Part shown: piece by piece, positions 41,391 through 49,972 of the stretch
Layout of the letters: every line of letters begins with the position of its first letter
Position numbering within the stretch: position 1 is the first letter of the stretch
From: Aliikangiella maris
GTDB lineage: Bacteria > Pseudomonadota > Gammaproteobacteria > Enterobacterales > Kangiellaceae
Reading direction: 5' to 3'
Length of the DNA stretch: 64,000 bases
Assembly (NCBI RefSeq): GCF_040719265.1
Contig: NZ_JBFDAH010000011.1
Coordinates: 1-64,000 of the forward strand
The notes under the pieces: generated by a model
The model's input: only the letters and a program-made list of their open reading frames with translations
Databases searched by the model: none
What the model was told of the DNA's origin: nothing
Program-made: the position numbers and the translations under genes

Positions 41391-42152
41391 ATGAGAGTTT
41401 TTGCTGTATCTGATTTGCATGTTGATTATTTAGAAAATAAAAAATGGGTTGCCCGATTATCGAATTTTGATTATCAACAGGATGTACTTATCCTGGCTGG
41501 CGATTTAACCGATAATTTGCCATTGCTGGGTGAAACCCTGAGTTGGCTGGTTGATAAGTTTAACGCGGTATTTTATGTGCCGGGTAATCATGAACTTTGG
41601 GTAAGTCGTGACCAGTATCGTGATTCTATCACTAAGTTTAAGGCTGTTTGTCAGCTTGCAGTTGACAGCGGTGCTAAAATAACCGCACAGCGGATGAACG
41701 GATTAGTTGTTTATCCACTATTTTCATGGTATGACTTTTCGTTTGCTGAGCCGAATGAAAAAATATTACAAAGCTGGGTTGATTTTAGAGCTTGTCGCTG
41801 GCCTGATGGTTGGAATCTGGCCGATGTAAATCATTATTTTCTGGCTGAGAATAAATTACCTGATATTCGCCAACCTGATGATTTTGTCGTCAGCTACTCG
41901 CATTTTTTACCCCGGATCGATGTGATGCCATTTTATATTCCGCTATCACAACGTTATATCTATCCTGTTTTGGGAAGTGACAAACTCGATCGACAAATCC
42001 GACAAGTGAAACCAAATATTCATGTCTATGGTCATAGTCATGTTAACCAGCAAATATCACTCAATGGTATCGAATATATAAATAATGCTTTCGGCTATCC
42101 GAATGAAACGCGCATAGCCAGTAAAAATCTTTTATGTATTTATGAAAAATAA
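41391..42152 (+). CDS. calcineurin-like metallophosphoesterase
   Basis: A 253-residue binuclear metallophosphoesterase. The metal motifs appear in order: SDLHVD, AGDLTDN, GNHE, a His in YSHF, and GHSHVN near the C-terminus. The start lies 2 nt after the ALDH stop, which implies tight coupling. No signal peptide is visible, so it should be cytoplasmic. Possible jobs are removing a phosphate from a phosphorylated intermediate (self-resistance or activation) or acting with the CHAT-like protein encoded immediately after. Neither can be decided from sequence. Confidence 0.88.
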   Translation: MRVFAVSDLHVDYLENKKWVARLSNFDYQQDVLILAGDLTDNLPLLGETLSWLVDKFNAVFYVPGNHELWVSRDQYRDSITKFKAVCQLAVDSGAKITAQRMNGLVVYPLFSWYDFSFAEPNEKILQSWVDFRACRWPDGWNLADVNHYFLAENKLPDIRQPDDFVVSYSHFLPRIDVMPFYIPLSQRYIYPVLGSDKLDRQIRQVKPNIHVYGHSHVNQQISLNGIEYINNAFGYPNETRIASKNLLCIYEK

Positions 42153-42164
42153 ATAGAGAATTCC

Positions 42165-45100
42165 ATGCAGTTAAGAATTATAGATAAAAAAAATATTTCA
42201 ACTTCAAGTGAACAAATTAATGGCACACCAATTGAAATTATATTTGAAGGGGTTGATTATCAAAAAAAGTATATGATTGATAGTTACCAGTCTCCACTGA
42301 GCAGCAATTTTAGAGCGCTTGTGGACTGGTATTTTGCTGAGTATTTAACTGAACCGCAGTCACATGATGATCGACAGGTTTCTGAAAAACTCATCAAAAT
42401 AGGACAATATCTAGGTGATGAATTACTCGGTGAAGATTATCAGCAAATCGCTATCAAAGATCATATTGAAGCGCAGGGCTATCCACACCTGATGGTGAGT
42501 ATTGAATCTGATAGAGCCTGTTTTTTGGCTGAGCCCTGGGAATTGCTGGTGCTGCATGAGTCAAATTATATACTATCCTCGGTGGTTAACGGTTTTATTA
42601 AACAGCCATTAAACTCCTATGACAATGCAACGCTTACCGCACCTCAAAAACTGAGTATTGGTCAGGTGCAAGAATCAGCCAAAACCGATGTGTCGGTCAG
42701 TCAATTTAAGTTTTTTCGATTTATTAGCCAAACATTACAGACCGACTCACTATTTGATTATGCTGACGTGCTAAGTTGGAATTTTTCGCAGTTTGAAAAG
42801 GTTAATGAACAACTCTTGTATGATTTGGATTGGACTCAATGTCAGCAGGCGATCAAAAATAAATCTCATGATGGTGTTTTTCATTTTAGTGGTTATATCT
42901 ATATTGACCAACAGGCAGAATACTATTTTTGTCTGGGGGCCGATCAAAAAATTAAAGCTGAGGACTTTTTTCAATTTTTAGTACAACAACAGATTAACTT
43001 GGTGTGCCTTGAAGCCTATGGCTATCTTTGCGAAATTGAGCCGCATCTCTGTGCTGGCGAACGACTGGCGCAATTGGCCAATCTGGCATTTGCCAATGGT
43101 ATCAATAATCTTGTCGGACTTTCTCACATTGCTAATCCTTGGGTAAATGCACAATGTTTTCATGCGTTTTATGAAAAGCTACTGGGTGGCGGTAATTTGG
43201 CACAAATTGTGGTTGAGGCGCGCAAACAATTACAGGTAAATACTTCTCAACACTTGATTGGGCCGCAAGCACGCGCCTTTAGTGGTTGGCCGTTGTTAAT
43301 TCACTATGCGGTGCAAACACTTAATATCGTCAATCATCAGGTGAATACCAATGACCCTTTTGCGGCACAGCCGATGCCGCAAGATGGTTTGTATGGATTT
43401 AAGTCGCGCTATTTACCGCCACTGTTGAATAACCAATTTGATAAAGAGATCCTGACGGTAGTTAGTCAACTTGAACAAACTGAGTTAGCTGAGCCATTGG
43501 TTATTAGTGGCGAATTTGGTAGCGGTAAAACTCACCTGGCACATTGTGCAGCATTAAAATTAAAAACTACACAAAATATCCAGTGGGGTTTTTATTTTAG
43601 TTATCAACAGGACTTTTTTAGTGTGCAAGATATTTTTGATATGGTTGCACCTGTGATTAAACAAGAAAATAATCGAGACGCTTTTTTTAATGGAATCAGC
43701 GAGCATTGCTGTTTATTTGTGTTTGATGATTTTATATCGTATCAGATTCAAGTGTCTCAATCTAACAACGCTGGTTTATTTAACCAGTCTCATTTAACTG
43801 ATAAAAGTGAGTTGATTGATGCAACAGCCATGAGTGATTTGGTTGGCTTGATTACCCAGCTCATTGAGGCGGGACAAAAAGTTTTAATTTTAGGCCAGCC
43901 GCAATTACTACCCGCTGCATTCGCTCATTATTCTACTGTCACATTAAAGCCTGACTTAGTTGGTCAAGCATTAATCGCAGCTCATGCTATAACAAACAGA
44001 GTAATGCCTAAAGCACTCGGTCAGACTGATGTAACAAACAATGAAGAGCAATCACTTGCGCCAACTTTTGATCCTGAAAAATGGCAGCAATTTTTAGCTT
44101 TGCAACAGCATAACTATTGGCTTACAGAAAAGACAATACCTATGCTCAAAGCGCATTCACTGGATGATTTATCAAAATTGCTTAAACAAGAGGTTGTTGG
44201 TACGTCACAAAGCGTAGCAGAGGTTTTACCTGATGCTTTTTTTAAATGGCAATGGGACAGTCTACCTGCTGCGTGGCAAATCCTTCTTTGCCATTGTGCT
44301 GACACGCCTGGCTTGTTATTGGAAATGTTAATGATTGTTTTTGATGCCGCCGAACAACCAGCGTTTGCCAAACAATGGTTTGAGTTATTTTCATTATCGG
44401 TGCAACCATTTTCTCAATTGTTAGATCAGTGGGAAGATAATGGGCTGATTGTTCGTTACCCTCATGGCCGTTTATTGGATGCAGAGTTTCGTCAGTTTAT
44501 CTTAAATCAGAAACAACATTCTCTATCTGATGAAAAATATTTTAATTCAGAAATCTGTGAGCTGCTTTTTAGTCAGATTATTTGTGAGGGTGTCAGGCTT
44601 TTAGCAAATAATGTTGTCAGTCAACCTGGTTCGCCGTTTACGAATAATTTGTTAATTAATCGCAGAGTTTGGGCGACACATATGGAGAAGTTATGGTTCG
44701 CCGGTGAACTAAGAGCATTTGTCGCCACCAAAAATGCATTTGAGCAATTGTTAGCGCAAGCAAAAATTGTTGATGAAGGTCACCAATGGGTACTTTCATT
44801 ACTAAAGCGCAGTAAACTACCATCCTGTGAAATGGTTGATGAATCTACTGAAAGTATTGAGCGAATACTCGCTTGGTTAATGCTGGCAACCCAAACGTTA
44901 TCGGTAGATAAAGGCGATAACCCAATCGTCGAAAAACTGGTGAGAGATTGGCAACCCTGGCTGATGAGTTTTGATTTAAAACAAGAAAAATTACTCGCTA
45001 TTTTTCAGCAGGTTGCTACGTTTCTGGATAATTATTATCAGGTTAATCAGCAATGGAAAAATGGAGTTATTGTCATAGAAAAACTATTGCTGGGCTATCA

Positions 45101-45617
45101 ACATTATCAGGCGAAACCAAGAATAATTGAATGCCAGAAAACACTGGCTCGGTATTTCAGCAAGCTCGAAAAAACAGAGCAATGTTTAGCAGTGGAACAG
45201 GAAATTATTGACACTTTGCAAGCGGATGAGGTGCCGAGTGAAATTGTGATTCCACAGTTGATTGATATTATGAATGCTCGATTATTGCGCAAAGATTTGA
45301 ATCATGCTGCCAATTTATTTGAAATGATTAATGCTTATGATGATATCAGCAAGTTTGCCAGTATTATTTCTGAGTTAAAAGCTGAGCTCAACTTTCTACA
45401 AGGAAATTATCAAGAAGTTTTACCAATATATTGTGAGCAATGGGAGAAATTGTTGAGAAACCCTCAGCCTGAATTAATGACTGCGCTTGCTGGACGATTG
45501 AAGCAGATTCAACAAGCTTTGGGTAATGAGCTCTTTGAGTCGCTAATACCTGAAAATATTGCGCCAGATTTACTCAATATTTTAAATGGTGAAGAGTCAT
45601 TGATGGCTGATCGCTAA
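42165..45617 (+). CDS. CHAT-like / P-loop NTPase protein of unknown role
   Basis: An 1150-residue protein. Residues about 60-400 look like a CHAT (caspase-like) domain: LAEPWELLVL, the HFSG strand near 240, LVCLEAYG near 283, and the closing FYEKLLGGGNLAQIVVEARKQL. The catalytic positions appear lost: the His of the usual HFSGHG is Tyr and the Cys of LSACES is Tyr. A P-loop follows, GEFGSGKTH with Lys455, a Walker B-like LFVFDDF near 516, and ILGQPQ, as in STAND-type NTPases. The C-terminal 400 residues are helical and may form TPR-like repeats. It is the last gene of the accessory operon, 12 nt after the phosphoesterase and just before a strong terminator. Such a protein is not a normal part of a trans-AT cluster; function unassigned. 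Confidence 0.7.
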   Translation: MQLRIIDKKNISTSSEQINGTPIEIIFEGVDYQKKYMIDSYQSPLSSNFRALVDWYFAEYLTEPQSHDDRQVSEKLIKIGQYLGDELLGEDYQQIAIKDHIEAQGYPHLMVSIESDRACFLAEPWELLVLHESNYILSSVVNGFIKQPLNSYDNATLTAPQKLSIGQVQESAKTDVSVSQFKFFRFISQTLQTDSLFDYADVLSWNFSQFEKVNEQLLYDLDWTQCQQAIKNKSHDGVFHFSGYIYIDQQAEYYFCLGADQKIKAEDFFQFLVQQQINLVCLEAYGYLCEIEPHLCAGERLAQLANLAFANGINNLVGLSHIANPWVNAQCFHAFYEKLLGGGNLAQIVVEARKQLQVNTSQHLIGPQARAFSGWPLLIHYAVQTLNIVNHQVNTNDPFAAQPMPQDGLYGFKSRYLPPLLNNQFDKEILTVVSQLEQTELAEPLVISGEFGSGKTHLAHCAALKLKTTQNIQWGFYFSYQQDFFSVQDIFDMVAPVIKQENNRDAFFNGISEHCCLFVFDDFISYQIQVSQSNNAGLFNQSHLTDKSELIDATAMSDLVGLITQLIEAGQKVLILGQPQLLPAAFAHYSTVTLKPDLVGQALIAAHAITNRVMPKALGQTDVTNNEEQSLAPTFDPEKWQQFLALQQHNYWLTEKTIPMLKAHSLDDLSKLLKQEVVGTSQSVAEVLPDAFFKWQWDSLPAAWQILLCHCADTPGLLLEMLMIVFDAAEQPAFAKQWFELFSLSVQPFSQLLDQWEDNGLIVRYPHGRLLDAEFRQFILNQKQHSLSDEKYFNSEICELLFSQIICEGVRLLANNVVSQPGSPFTNNLLINRRVWATHMEKLWFAGELRAFVATKNAFEQLLAQAKIVDEGHQWVLSLLKRSKLPSCEMVDESTESIERILAWLMLATQTLSVDKGDNPIVEKLVRDWQPWLMSFDLKQEKLLAIFQQVATFLDNYYQVNQQWKNGVIVIEKLLLGYQHYQAKPRIIECQKTLARYFSKLEKTEQCLAVEQEIIDTLQADEVPSEIVIPQLIDIMNARLLRKDLNHAANLFEMINAYDDISKFASIISELKAELNFLQGNYQEVLPIYCEQWEKLLRNPQPELMTALAGRLKQIQQALGNELFESLIPENIAPDLLNILNGEESLMADR

Positions 45618-45678
45618 AACCGCAATACGAAATTGATAATCAATTTTGTTAGATAGAATCGTTTAATATTGTTTGTAG

Positions 45679-45713
45679 AAAAAAGGCTAAAAGTTTTCTT
45701 TTAGCCTTTTTTT
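45679..45713. terminator. strong intrinsic terminator, probably bidirectional
   Basis: A perfect 15-bp stem (45679-45693 with 45698-45713) around a TTTT loop, with GGCT/AGCC in the stem and T-runs on both strands. It lies 62 nt after the CHAT-like gene and 32 nt beyond the stop of the convergent DoxX-like gene, so it can end both transcripts and marks the right end of the polyketide operon. Confidence 0.92.
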
Positions 45714-45745
45714 ATGGATAAATTTTTAGCTGAAATTTTTAGTTG

Positions 45746-46189
45746 TTATTGTCCATCAGTGATGGGTTTATCCACTATTGCCTCTTGTGTTGTACTTTTG
45801 CCGATAACAGGTTTTATCAGCAAGGATTTAAAGTTATCGGCGTAAGCCCAAAACAAGACCAATGTCGCTGAAGTGATAACGCTAGCTGCTATATACCATT
45901 GAAGCTCAAAGATGTAGAACAGACAGAGAATAGCGCTAATCGGGGTTAACAAGGTTAATCCTAAAGCGGGTTTATAATTGGTTAATAAGCTTAATGCACC
46001 TAAAAATTGCAATAGTTTCATAAAGGCCCAAAAATAGGTGGTTTTTTGTAACTCAATTAAAAAGGTAAAACTTTCGTGTGGTTTACCATGAATATACATA
46101 TCAAACACGAGAAACATAAAACCATCTACCGCACCAAATAAGTAGATAATGCCAAGCAGATAACGAGCAATTCTTTCATAGATTTTCAT
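45746..46189 (-). CDS. DoxX-like small integral membrane protein
   Basis: A 147-residue protein with four predicted membrane helices (about residues 9-30, 50-68, 75-95 and 98-117) and a hydrophilic tail. The layout and the ARYLLGIIYLFGAVDGF start match the DoxX/DoxD-like family, whose roles are poorly defined (membrane redox or stress). It converges on the polyketide operon across the shared terminator. Nothing links it to biosynthesis. Confidence 0.7.
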   Translation of the reverse strand: MKIYERIARYLLGIIYLFGAVDGFMFLVFDMYIHGKPHESFTFLIELQKTTYFWAFMKLLQFLGALSLLTNYKPALGLTLLTPISAILCLFYIFELQWYIAASVITSATLVLFWAYADNFKSLLIKPVIGKSTTQEAIVDKPITDGQ

Positions 46190-46788
46190 TTTGTCACCAG
46201 TTAAGAGGTTAGTAATGTTATTGTTTTCTTTTAATTGATTTTTTTACTGCTTTGTTATTAATTTTTATATTTAAATTGCTGGCTTGTTTGGAGTCGAACT
46301 GTAAACGTTTTGTTAGTCAGCAGAAGACAAATTATAAATAGCTGGATTTTAAATATAAAGTGGTTTCTTGGATTCACCTGGTCCTTGTTGTTAATTTTTA
46401 TGTCAGTTGTGAAGATTATTCACTTTTTGTAATTAATGTTGGCAAATTTTTATTCTTTTTTTGTTCTATCTCTTTATCATTCATTTTCTTTCTTTGTTTC
46501 ATTGGCGGCGATTTTTCCTAACTGAAATAGAATTTAACAGATACTTTCTTTAGTCAGTCATTTTTTTAGTAATATTTTTTTCAGTACTATTTTTTCAGTA
46601 ATATTTTAAAAGAGATAATTTGAGATTGATGGTAATAATTAGTTTCTATTGCTTTAAAACAAGATTTTTTAATTGTTTTAAATATAAAAATATCAATTAA
46701 CACTCGTCACTGACATTACTATAGGATAAGTATCTGTGTCAAACTGCGGTGATTAATTTTAACGGTATTGTCAAATAGTTTTTACTTG
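46190..46788. other. AT-rich intergenic region
   Basis: About 600 bp between the end of the histidine kinase gene and the start of the DoxX-like gene, both on the minus strand. It is very AT-rich with many T-runs. I see no convincing reading frame, RNA gene or hairpin. It must hold the promoter of the DoxX-like gene, but I cannot place it with confidence. Confidence 0.6.
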
Positions 46789-48210
46789 TCATTCGATGAT
46801 AGGTATTTCGATGCAAACAACGCATCCGGCACAATTTTTTCTGTTTTGTAATGACAAATAGCCATCGTGAGCTTCGATAATTTGACGACATAATACCAGG
46901 CCAATGCCAGAGCCATTTTTTTTAGTGCTGTAAAACGGGATAAATAAATTGTCGGGGTTACTAATTCCGCTACCTTGATCGCAAATAAATAGCTTAAATA
47001 TGGATTTTTCCGTATACCACTCAATTTCAATTTTGGGTGAATCAGCGCTATTGCTATTTGCTGAGCTATGGTTTGTTTGTTGCAGTAATGGTTGCATTGA
47101 CTCAATAGCATTCTTGATCAAATTAATCATGACTTGTTCTAACTGAATAGAATCGAACTCTATAATACAATCTTCGAGCGTTTTAATTTCAATAGGGTAG
47201 TGTTTAAAAAGAGAAATGCTTTTATCGACCAACTGTTTTATCGAAGTTGGTGACTTATTGGGTGCAGGCAAGCTCGTTAATTGCTTATAGCTGTTGACAA
47301 AATTACTAAGGCTATTAGCTCTTTGTGAGATAATTTTTAAACCTTGAGTTAAGTCTTGTTTTAGCTCATTAGCTTGATTATGTTGAGATTGTCTTTCAAC
47401 TTGAGAGAAAGTCGCGCCTTGAGAAAGTATCTTGCTCTGGGAAACTAACTTATTCAGCGTTTGACTAATTGATGCAATAGGGGAGAGCGAATTATTAATC
47501 TCATGACTGATAACTCGTACTAGCTTTTGCCAGGCTTTACGCTCTTCGCTGCGCAATAATGTGCGTACATCCGTAATAAATAACAGTTTGTGCTGTTCGC
47601 CCGATTCACGGAATTCTTCAATATGAACGTTAAACTTTCCCTGGTATTTGCCCAGCTTTAATTCAACCACTTCATGATGGCCACTATGTAGAGACTGAAC
47701 AAATGACAATTGTTCAAGCAATTGTTGATTGATATTGCTTTGTTGTAATTGCAGTAGTCTCTCTGCTGCAGGATTATAGAAGCTGATTTGATTGTATTGA
47801 TTAAGTGCAATGATTGCTACATCGATATGTTCGATTACAGTCCTGACTAAAAATTGATTTTCAATAGAGATTCGTCGTTGGTGACTCAGTCTTTCTGCCA
47901 GGGAATTAATTGACGTAATCAAATCACTTAACTCACCACTAGAATTATCTGCTCGCGCACGCAAACTGTAGTCGCCTTTAATTAGTGCATCGAGTAAGTT
48001 GTCGAGACTTCTGAATTGATAAACCAGCTTTTGATGGGCCTGGTAACTGGTATAGATAATGACTACACAACTGATAATGAGAGTTAGAATAATTAACCAG
48101 ATAGAAATGTCAGTAAAGTATAGCGTTGAGAGTGTCAGCGAAAGTAGAACGATTGATGGGATCAATGTTAACTTAATTAACTGTAGTTCAAATGGCCGAC
48201 GTTTTGACAT
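46789..48210 (-). CDS. membrane sensor histidine kinase (NtrY-like)
   Basis: A 473-residue kinase. Two membrane helices (about 12-31 and 36-56) enclose almost no periplasmic loop, then come a HAMP-like region, a PAS-like domain (about 115-230), the phosphoacceptor His in VISHEINNSLSPI, and the ATPase boxes NLIKNAIES, DQGSGI and GSGIGLVLCRQIIEAHDG. The lack of an external domain suggests it senses a membrane or internal signal. It is the last gene of the minus-strand efflux block, 55 nt after the response regulator, its obvious partner. Confidence 0.93.
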   Translation of the reverse strand: MSKRRPFELQLIKLTLIPSIVLLSLTLSTLYFTDISIWLIILTLIISCVVIIYTSYQAHQKLVYQFRSLDNLLDALIKGDYSLRARADNSSGELSDLITSINSLAERLSHQRRISIENQFLVRTVIEHIDVAIIALNQYNQISFYNPAAERLLQLQQSNINQQLLEQLSFVQSLHSGHHEVVELKLGKYQGKFNVHIEEFRESGEQHKLLFITDVRTLLRSEERKAWQKLVRVISHEINNSLSPIASISQTLNKLVSQSKILSQGATFSQVERQSQHNQANELKQDLTQGLKIISQRANSLSNFVNSYKQLTSLPAPNKSPTSIKQLVDKSISLFKHYPIEIKTLEDCIIEFDSIQLEQVMINLIKNAIESMQPLLQQTNHSSANSNSADSPKIEIEWYTEKSIFKLFICDQGSGISNPDNLFIPFYSTKKNGSGIGLVLCRQIIEAHDGYLSLQNRKNCAGCVVCIEIPIIE

Positions 48211-48265
48211 ACGCTATGTTTTACCGTTATTGCGAGTTTATGTGTTTATAAATTAGATGGTACGT

Positions 48266-49675
48266 TTAAGTCTCTGATTTGATTTTATCGAGTTTACGAT
48301 AAAAAGCACTGCGACTTACACCAAGTGATTTTGCCGCTTCAATAGCATTACCTTTATAATAATCTAGCCGGTTAATAATAATGTCTTTCTCTATTTCATT
48401 TAGAGAGCGTAAATCAGCACTGGTGTCTTGTGGTTGTTGCGACACCGATGCCAGCTTAGCTGTTGGTGTTGCTGTAAATTCTCCTTCGATATCGAGTCGT
48501 AAGTCATTGCGCCCAATTTCATTTGTCTGGCAGAGTATTGAAGCGCGTTCCATAACGTGCCCGAGTTCTCTCACGTTACCCGGCCAAGCATAATTTTGCA
48601 GTGCTTGCCGTGCATCGAGAGCTATGGTTAATTGTGGTTTGTTATGTTTATTGGCAATTTGAGTAAGAAAATTATTTGCTAAAGGTAAAATATCTGCTGA
48701 GCGTTGACGGAGCGGTGGAATTTCGATAGTCATTGTGTTGACCCGATAAAGCAAGTCTTTACGAAATTGACCGGCATTTACCGCTTGTTGTAAATCAGCA
48801 TTGGTAGCTGCAATCAATCGAATATCAACATGCTGAGTTTTGCTCGAACCGACCTTTTCAAATTGACGGTCTTCCAGTACTCGTAATAATTTAGCTTGCT
48901 GTGAAATTGGTGTGTTGGCGATTTCATCGAGAAACAGAGTGCCTTCATCGGCCAGCTCGAAGCGTCCTATGCGCGTTGTTTTCGCGTCGGTAAAAGCGCC
49001 TTTAACATGTCCAAACATCTCGCTTTCAAATAATGATTCAGTAACCGCCCCCATATTGACGGATACCATTGAGTGTTTACTCCGGGGAGAATTGTCGTGG
49101 ATCAATCTGGCAAATAAACTTTTACCCGTGCCATTTTCACCCGTTAACAATACACTGACATCACTTTGTGCCAAATGCTTCAATGTTCCAATAATCTGTT
49201 GCATGGCAGAGGATTCTGCAATGACATTGTGTGAATAAAACTCAGCCTGTAACAGTTGGTTTTCTTGACTGAGCTTAGCGAATTGACGGTGGCTTTTAGC
49301 CAACTTCAATTGGTTAGCGATGATGGCTAATAACCGATCATTTTCCCAGGGTTTTTGAATAAAATCATTGGCACCATTTTTCATGGTACTGACAGCAACC
49401 TCGATAGTTCCCCATCCGGTCATTACGACAATAGGAATAGTCTCATCGAGTTGCCGAAGTGCTGCAATCAGTTGTATCCCTTCCTCGCCAGAGGTGGTAT
49501 CGCGTGCATAATTGAGGTCGAGTATTATCAGATCAAAATTGTGTGCGCGAAATTTTTCAATTGCCTGCTCGGGAGAGTTTGCTGTGTTGACACTATAGCC
49601 TTCTGATTTAAGTAATAAAGACAATGCAGAAAGAATGTCGTTATCATCATCGGTTATCAGTATTTGAGGACTCAT
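48266..49675 (-). CDS. sigma-54-dependent response regulator (NtrC family)
   Basis: A 469-residue activator of sigma-54 RNA polymerase. The receiver domain (1-120) has the acidic DDD pocket and phospho-Asp in LIILDL; the AAA+ domain (about 140-380) has Walker A GENGTGKS and Walker B LFLDEIA; a Fis-type helix-turn-helix closes the protein (NAIEAAKSLGVSRSAFYRKLDKI). The sigma-54 contact loop reads GAFTDA instead of GAFTGA. AAGG lies six bases before the ATG. The operon-start promoter at 57209-57225 and the palindrome array behind it are its most likely targets. Confidence 0.95.
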   Translation of the reverse strand: MSPQILITDDDNDILSALSLLLKSEGYSVNTANSPEQAIEKFRAHNFDLIILDLNYARDTTSGEEGIQLIAALRQLDETIPIVVMTGWGTIEVAVSTMKNGANDFIQKPWENDRLLAIIANQLKLAKSHRQFAKLSQENQLLQAEFYSHNVIAESSAMQQIIGTLKHLAQSDVSVLLTGENGTGKSLFARLIHDNSPRSKHSMVSVNMGAVTESLFESEMFGHVKGAFTDAKTTRIGRFELADEGTLFLDEIANTPISQQAKLLRVLEDRQFEKVGSSKTQHVDIRLIAATNADLQQAVNAGQFRKDLLYRVNTMTIEIPPLRQRSADILPLANNFLTQIANKHNKPQLTIALDARQALQNYAWPGNVRELGHVMERASILCQTNEIGRNDLRLDIEGEFTATPTAKLASVSQQPQDTSADLRSLNEIEKDIIINRLDYYKGNAIEAAKSLGVSRSAFYRKLDKIKSET

Positions 49676-49712
49676 GCATTACCTTAACGCGATTACCGCT
49701 ACAATCGTTATT

Positions 49713-49732
49713 AAAGCGCGAATGATCGCTTT
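49713..49732. promoter_or_regulatory. inverted repeat upstream of the response regulator gene
   Basis: AAAGCG and CGCTTT separated by 8 bp, 38 nt upstream of the response regulator start. It could be an operator or a small hairpin in the leader. There is no other evidence. Confidence 0.35.
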
Positions 49733-49768
49733 ATGTTGTTAAAAGAAGTTATTTTAAAGAGAATTTGC

Positions 49769-49823
49769 TCGACCAACAAAGCGATAATCAAAAATATCTT
49801 TATTAGAGATTTTTGCTGGTCGA
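49769..49823. terminator. nested inverted repeat between permease and regulator genes
   Basis: Outer arms TCGACCA/TGGTCGA (49769-49775, 49817-49823) enclose inner arms of 11 bp with one mismatch (49789-49799, 49805-49815) around a 5-nt loop. The structure lies in the 297-bp gap after permease 2 and before the regulator gene. It could be a transcript-end or processing hairpin; the inner stem is A/T-rich and weak. Confidence 0.4.
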
Positions 49824-49972
49824 TAGATAATCAATGATAATTTGATTTTGCTTGCTATTACAAACTTTTTCACTAGTTAAAGCAGGCCACCAACCACTTT
49901 AAACCGCATTGTAAAGCTGGTGCACCCTATCAATTTTAGCCACTCAACTGATTTTACTAGAGTTGTTATCGA

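Noticed and set aside
30003..45617. Assignment of the cluster to a named compound such as a bongkrekic-acid-like or pederin-like metabolite
   Set aside because: Shared features (beta-branching, methyltransferase, oxidation genes) are widespread in trans-AT systems and the upstream modules are not visible, so a named product cannot be supported.
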